Positions 60,129 through 64,000 of a DNA stretch of 64,000 bases are shown here, one piece after another (the stretch's first letter is position 1; every line of letters begins with the position of its first letter). A model generated the notes under the pieces. That model searched no databases. It saw only the letters and a list, made by a program, of their open reading frames with translations, and was not told the origin of the DNA. This DNA comes from Novosphingobium indicum (GTDB taxonomy: Bacteria; Pseudomonadota; Alphaproteobacteria; Sphingomonadales; Sphingomonadaceae): positions 1-64,000 of the forward strand of contig NZ_BMLK01000011.1 in assembly GCF_014645195.1 (NCBI RefSeq), written 5' to 3'. The translations under genes and the position numbers were made by a program.

Positions 60129-60296
60129 ATGGCACGCGACCTTCTCCCGGCCATATGCTTGAGGGCGCCCAGCGGAAACAGGTCGGAATGGCCCCGCGGC
60201 GGCGCCCGGCCGCTCAGGGCGAAGCGGACGATCGGCAGCGAGCCGTGTGCCTACTGCTTTGCGTTCACGGAGTGCTGGCGGGCGGCGCAGTGGTGA
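60129..60296 (+). CDS. small basic ORF between racemase and CofC-like genes
   Basis: 55 aa, with AGGAGG 8 bp before its ATG (60116-60121) and a stop that overlaps the proposed GTG of the next gene (GTGA). It is Arg-rich with a C-terminal EPCAYCFAFTEC segment, and GC at third positions is high, as in real genes here. No family recognised. It could be a small protein, a leader peptide for coupled translation, or a relic. Confidence 0.4.
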   Translation: MARDLLPAICLRAPSGNRSEWPRGGARPLRAKRTIGSEPCAYCFAFTECWRAAQW

Positions 60297-60859
60297 GTTG
60301 GACAGCCGTCGTCCCGCTCAAGGCGGCTGCGGCCCGCAAGACCCGCCTCGCTTCGGTGCTTGCGCCTGAAGCGCGCGTGGTGTTGACCGACCGGATGGCG
60401 CGGCATGTGATTGCGGTGCTCCGACAGGTGCGATCGATTGAGCGGGTGCTGTTGTTGTCGCCCGTTCCACTGAGCGCCTGTGACGCGGAGTGGATCGAAG
60501 ACCGGGGCGCGGGGCTCAATGCCGAGTTGGCGCGGGTTTACGCTGGCTTGGATGGCGCCTTGCTGATCGTGCACGCCGACCTGCCGCTGCTTGCGACCCC
60601 TGACATTTCAGCGCTACTCGCGGCAGCTGAAAACAGCGGCAGGGCGATCGCCTCCGACCGCCACGGACGAGGTACCAATGCCATCGCTCTGTTCGACAGG
60701 CAGCCGATCGTGTTCGCCTTCGGCCCCGGCAGTTTTCTAAATCATGCCGCGCAAGGCACCGCAACCCGGGTGCGTCGGTCCGGACTGTCCCTGGATGTCG
60801 ATTTCCCGGATGATTTGGCCGTCGCCTTGGCGACACAGGAATTTCTTCAGGCGCATTAA
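60293..60859 (+). CDS. CofC-like nucleotidyltransferase (F420 biosynthesis type)
   Basis: 188 aa. Features of CofC/FbiD guanylyltransferases: TAVVPLKAAAARKTRLASVL at the N-terminus (phosphate loop with Lys/Arg), VHADLPLLATPDISALL for the metal site, ASDRHGRGTNAIAL and FAFGPGSFLNHA. CofC couples PEP or phospholactate to GTP in coenzyme F420 biosynthesis. I start at GTG 60293, which places the family's N-terminus and is coupled to the preceding small ORF; a longer frame from 60155 exists. The two luciferase-like genes in the window are potential F420 users. Confidence 0.75.
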   Translation: MSWTAVVPLKAAAARKTRLASVLAPEARVVLTDRMARHVIAVLRQVRSIERVLLLSPVPLSACDAEWIEDRGAGLNAELARVYAGLDGALLIVHADLPLLATPDISALLAAAENSGRAIASDRHGRGTNAIALFDRQPIVFAFGPGSFLNHAAQGTATRVRRSGLSLDVDFPDDLAVALATQEFLQAH

Positions 60860-61200
60860 CAATACTGGCTCGTGACGAAGAACGGGTGTTTCGCGCCTGA
60901 GTGCGCGTTCAAAACAACGACGCTTGCTGCTGGCAGCACTCGCTTCCTGATGCAGGGCATTTGCAGCAACTCACTGAAATTTGGCTCATATGTGGCAAAA
61001 ATGTCGCAATGCGCGAGCCTTATCTAGGGTTGTCCGCAGCGGGAACTGTCTTTGGCAACAAGAATCCTTCGCATTGCCAATCCTTTGCCTATCCGTCGAC
61101 AGGTGGAGGCGAGGCATTTGGATCGTCTTCGTGCGCCACCATCCGTACCTGGCCAGAGATCAGGACGGCTTCCGAGGCCTGGTCCTTATGAGGGGAACCC
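60860..61200. other. 341-bp spacer before the TonB receptor
   Basis: No supported gene. It contains operator copy 14 at 61088-61103 and the receptor's promoter and leader. Confidence 0.5.
61088..61103. promoter_or_regulatory. shared 16-bp operator, copy 14 (CCTAT-N6-ACAGG)
   Basis: Reads CCTATCCGTCGACAGG; centre 105 bp before the TonB receptor start. Confidence 0.5.
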
Positions 61201-63576
61201 ATGAATAATCGAATTTTGAAATGCGTCCTGTTGTCGACGGCAGTGTTCATTGCGGCACCCGTTGCCGCACAGGACACAGGTGCCGAGGTGAGCGATGCCG
61301 ATGCGGCGAGCTCGGGCGATATTGTTGTCACTGCCCGCCGCCGCGAGGAGAGGTTGCAGGACGTACCTGTTTCGATTTCGGCCTTCTCGCCCGAAGCATT
61401 GCAGCGCAGTACTGTTCAGACGGTCAGCGACATCAAGACGATCGCACCGGGATTCACGTTTTCGTCCGAAGGCGGCAAGGACAACGTCTCGTTGACCCTG
61501 CGCGGTATCGGCCAGTTGCCGCTGGGCGAAGTGACGCCGGGCGTGGTCATCTATCTCAACGATACGCCGCTTCCGTCCGTCGGGTCGAACGTTCCGACTT
61601 ACGACATTAGCAGTATTCAGGTGCTCAAGGGGCCGCAGGGCACGCTGTTCGGCCGCAACACACTCGGCGGCGCGGTCGTCATTGGCAGTCAGAAGCCCAC
61701 CTACTATTTCGAGGGTTATGTCGAGGGGACTTACGGTCGGTTCGACTACCGCGAAGTGCAGGGCGCGGTGAATATCCCGATCATCGAGGACAAGGTGGCG
61801 TTTCGTGCGGCCGGCCAGATTCGGCGCCAGGACCCTCGCACCGTCGCATTCGATGGCGGGCCGGGTTTTGACGACGTGCATCAGGATGCCTTTCGCCTGT
61901 CGCTCCTCCTTGAACCGTTCGAAGGGTTCAAGAGCACGACGGTTTACGAATATTTCAAGGCCGATGAACTGGCCGGCGGGCTCTACTTGCTGCGCCAGAA
62001 CTATCCTTTCGCGGCGCTCGGTCTGGGGGTAGTTGATCCGCAGGTGGCGGCCGCACTGGAAACGCAGCGGGCTAACCGGCGCGGCTCCTTCGACGGGGGG
62101 ATCGACGGAGGTCTTTCCTATCGCAAGACCACCGCGATCACCAACGATACATCGTACACTTTCGGCGCGCTGACGCTGCGGAATATCTTTGGCTACCGTA
62201 AGAACTACAGCGACCAGTTGATCAATAGCGGCGGCCTGCCGTTGCTGCAGATCCCGACCGGCCTGGCTGATCCGGCAACCGTGCCGTTCACGCTGTTCAA
62301 TGCCTCGTCCGCCCTTGATCGTCAGTACCTGACCAATGAGACACAGTTGCTAGGGGAGTTCAGCGGCTTCAACTTCATCGTTGGTGTCTTTTACAACAAC
62401 GACAAGCCCGACGGCCCGAGCGGTTCGCAGTTCACCGCCTTTTCGGTCGGCAGCGTTCCCGCACCGGCGGTGACGGCCCACGTACGCAACAAGAACTGGG
62501 CTGTTTACGGTCAGATCGGGTACGAGATCACCGAAAAGCTGAAACTGAACCTGGGCGCGCGTTACAGCTGGGACAAGGTTTCGGCATGTGGCGGAACTAT
62601 TGGCAGCACCTACGTTGACGAGTCCACTTGCCTCGACGTTGCCGCCACGGGCCTGATTGACGGCGTCGGCACGGTATCCAACAAGGGCGAGGAGCCGAGC
62701 TGGACCATTGGCCTGGACTATAAGGCCAATCCGGACTGGCTGCTCTATATCGTCTCACGTCGCGGCTACCGCGGTGCGAACGTCAATACGCCGTTGTTCG
62801 AGACACCTTATACGACTGGCGGCACCGATCCCGCCTGCACTGCAACGGGCGGCGTCTGCCCGGACTTGCGTCCGTTCCAGAAGACCGGCGAGGAGACGAT
62901 CACCGACGTTGAGATCGGTTCGAAGTACAATTACCGGGTGGGGGCGGCGCGCGGCCTGCTGAACATCGCGGCGTATTACAGCAAGTACAAGAACGCGCTG
63001 CAGTTCCTCAATACTCAGACCACTGTACCCAATGGAACGCCCGATTCCCCCACCAACGGGTCTCTGGCGGTCAACGCGGCGGACTTGAGGATATGGGGCG
63101 TCGAACTTGAAGCTTCGATCAGCCCGGTGCGCAGCCTGACCGTGGGCTTCAACGCGGCTTACACCAACGTGAAGGTTGAAAAGCTGGCACTGCCCGCCGT
63201 TCTGCCCTCGACGATCGAGCTGGGGCCGGATCAGGTCAACAAGTATTCGCCCAGCTTTTCCGGCACCGCGAGCATCAGTTGGACCTTGCCGGTTCGCCCG
63301 GTGGATGGCGATCTCATCTTTAATGCCGACGTGTTCATGACCGATGACTTCGGCGGCCAGAACGGTGAAAAACTACCGGGTTACGAACTTGCGAATGCCC
63401 GCCTTGACTGGCGCAGCATTGCCGGAACCGGTCTCGATCTGGGCGTTTTCGTGAAAAACGTCTTCGACGTGGATTACTACTCCGCATCAAGCGTCCTGTT
63501 GTCCTCCTTCCCGACCAATTCTGTCTATGTCGGCGAACCGCGGACCTGGGGCGTGTCGGCCAAATATTCCTTCTGA
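61201..63576 (+). CDS. TonB-dependent outer-membrane receptor
   Basis: 791 aa. Signal peptide (about residues 1-23, cut after PVAAQ), a TonB-box-like stretch DIVVTARRREERLQDVPVSIS, then a plug domain with LKGPQGTLFGRNTLGG near 140 and a 22-strand barrel ending in the terminal aromatic KYSF. This plug style is common in sphingomonads, where such receptors import hydrophobic catabolic substrates as well as siderophores. GAGGGGAACCC precedes the ATG. Position under operator copy 14 suggests it takes up the pathway substrate. Confidence 0.9.
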   Translation: MNNRILKCVLLSTAVFIAAPVAAQDTGAEVSDADAASSGDIVVTARRREERLQDVPVSISAFSPEALQRSTVQTVSDIKTIAPGFTFSSEGGKDNVSLTLRGIGQLPLGEVTPGVVIYLNDTPLPSVGSNVPTYDISSIQVLKGPQGTLFGRNTLGGAVVIGSQKPTYYFEGYVEGTYGRFDYREVQGAVNIPIIEDKVAFRAAGQIRRQDPRTVAFDGGPGFDDVHQDAFRLSLLLEPFEGFKSTTVYEYFKADELAGGLYLLRQNYPFAALGLGVVDPQVAAALETQRANRRGSFDGGIDGGLSYRKTTAITNDTSYTFGALTLRNIFGYRKNYSDQLINSGGLPLLQIPTGLADPATVPFTLFNASSALDRQYLTNETQLLGEFSGFNFIVGVFYNNDKPDGPSGSQFTAFSVGSVPAPAVTAHVRNKNWAVYGQIGYEITEKLKLNLGARYSWDKVSACGGTIGSTYVDESTCLDVAATGLIDGVGTVSNKGEEPSWTIGLDYKANPDWLLYIVSRRGYRGANVNTPLFETPYTTGGTDPACTATGGVCPDLRPFQKTGEETITDVEIGSKYNYRVGAARGLLNIAAYYSKYKNALQFLNTQTTVPNGTPDSPTNGSLAVNAADLRIWGVELEASISPVRSLTVGFNAAYTNVKVEKLALPAVLPSTIELGPDQVNKYSPSFSGTASISWTLPVRPVDGDLIFNADVFMTDDFGGQNGEKLPGYELANARLDWRSIAGTGLDLGVFVKNVFDVDYYSASSVLLSSFPTNSVYVGEPRTWGVSAKYSF

Positions 63577-63584
63577 TATCGGTG

Positions 63585-63616
63585 AAAGGCCAGGGCGCAT
63601 ATTCGCCCTGGCCTTT
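63585..63616. terminator. perfect hairpin terminator after the TonB receptor
   Basis: AAAGGCCAGGGCG / CGCCCTGGCCTTT, 13 perfect pairs with a 6-nt loop, 8 bp past the stop; the 3' arm itself ends in TTT. Confidence 0.85.
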
Positions 63617-63684
63617 CCATGGATGGGTTCGGGAGAACTGGCCAAGCCTTATTGCCGGAGCGGAAAGGAACGCGAGGAGGAGAC

Positions 63685-64000
63685 ATGAAACTCGGTATTT
63701 GCAGCATGTGGGGCGACAGCCTTGATGTCTTTCGCAACGAGGTCCGGCTGGCGTCGGACCTGGGTTTCGACCTCGTGACAGTCGGTGATTCTCCTGCGGG
63801 GTGGCATGAGCTGCATGTCTCGCTGACGCTTGCGGCCCTCGAGGCGCCTCGCGCGAGGCTGGCGCCGCTGGTGACGTCACCGTTCATGCGCCATCCGATC
63901 GTGACCACTGCGGCGCTTTGCAGTATCGACGACCTTTCCGGCGGGCGTGTTGCGCTGGGTCTGGCGACCGGCGGCAGCACGGTCATGGCCATTGGCAGGC
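63685..64000 (+). CDS. luciferase-like (LLM) oxidoreductase, 5' part
   Basis: The first 105 codons, open to the right edge. MKLGICSMWGDSLDVFRNEV, VTVGDSPAGWHELHVSLTL and the closing DDLSGGRVALGLATGG are typical of Mer/F420-dependent LLM enzymes (the SGGRVALGLATGG block matches the NGRVVLGLGSS block of the 2508 gene). GAGGAGGAGAC precedes the ATG. With the CofC-like gene upstream it points to F420-dependent chemistry, although FMN use is not excluded. Confidence 0.8.
   Translation, partial: MKLGICSMWGDSLDVFRNEVRLASDLGFDLVTVGDSPAGWHELHVSLTLAALEAPRARLAPLVTSPFMRHPIVTTAALCSIDDLSGGRVALGLATGGSTVMAIGR

Noticed and set aside
1-64000. CRISPR arrays, tRNA/rRNA genes, prophage or plasmid replication genes
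   Set aside because: No regularly spaced direct repeats, cloverleaf-like sequences, or phage/replication proteins were seen on either strand.

Overview
The window looks like a piece of the genome of a sphingomonad (Alphaproteobacteria; Novosphingobium/Sphingobium/Sphingomonas-like). DNA is GC-rich. The TonB-dependent receptor has the plug wording common in that order, and the window is packed with short-chain dehydrogenases, acyl-CoA dehydrogenases, SnoaL-like proteins and oxygenases, as in sphingomonad catabolic islands. Species assignment is inference; no rRNA or housekeeping gene is present.

Almost everything is catabolic. Left to right: an IS-like end that appears to truncate an acyl-CoA-dehydrogenase-type flavin monooxygenase (1-1091) beside an extradiol dioxygenase (1110-2051); a luciferase-like oxidoreductase translationally coupled to a SABATH-type methyltransferase (2508-4578); an orphan pair of haem-copper-oxidase accessory subunits with a six-helix membrane protein (4627-6210); SnoaL/SDR/EthD-like/SDR/Rieske genes (6397-11071); a PYROXD2-like oxidoreductase and an SDR (11288-13728); GntR, acyl-CoA dehydrogenase and P450 (14058-17230); a long minus-strand unit ending in a Rieske dioxygenase (17276-25328) with a divergent [3Fe-4S] ferredoxin; an old-yellow-enzyme-like reductase (25753); SDR, PTGR-like and SnoaL genes (26901-29084); a membrane PQQ dehydrogenase (29286-31622); an MFS transporter (33254); a beta-oxidation block (34788-38991); a ring-cleavage block with FMN reductase, SDR, hydrolase, extradiol dioxygenase and FAH-type hydrolase (39055-42985); GntR, SDR and CoA ligase (43116-46326); a second beta-oxidation operon (46484-52655); SnoaL/SDR/MDR (52717-55092); a large LuxR-type STAND regulator (55323-58004); a BKACE, alpha-methylacyl-CoA racemase and CofC-like operon (58086-60859); a TonB receptor (61201-63576); and a second luciferase-like gene running off the right edge.

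Taken together: uptake (TonB receptor, MFS), initial oxidation (P450, two Rieske oxygenases, PQQ dehydrogenase, SDRs), CoA activation and methyl-branched side-chain beta-oxidation (ligase, racemase, ACADs, hydratases, FadB-like, thiolase, BKACE), and meta-cleavage of a phenolic ring (flavin monooxygenase, FMN reductase, two extradiol dioxygenases, hydrolases). This fits a bulky aromatic or alicyclic natural product carrying a branched side chain. The exact substrate cannot be read from the sequence.

The main unexplained structure is regulatory. A 16-bp palindrome of the form CCTAY-N6-RTAGG (7-2-7 half-sites, roughly CCTAYCC-NN-GGRTAGG) recurs in at least 14 places, nearly all in intergenic DNA and most often centred about 57-69 bp before a start codon. 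One perfect copy lies directly upstream of the LuxR-type STAND regulator. This suggests that one activator controls most of the window as a single regulon. Two further palindromes overlay it: TTCTATAGAA-type sites next to both GntR genes, and TTGAACA-N5-TGTTCAA sites.
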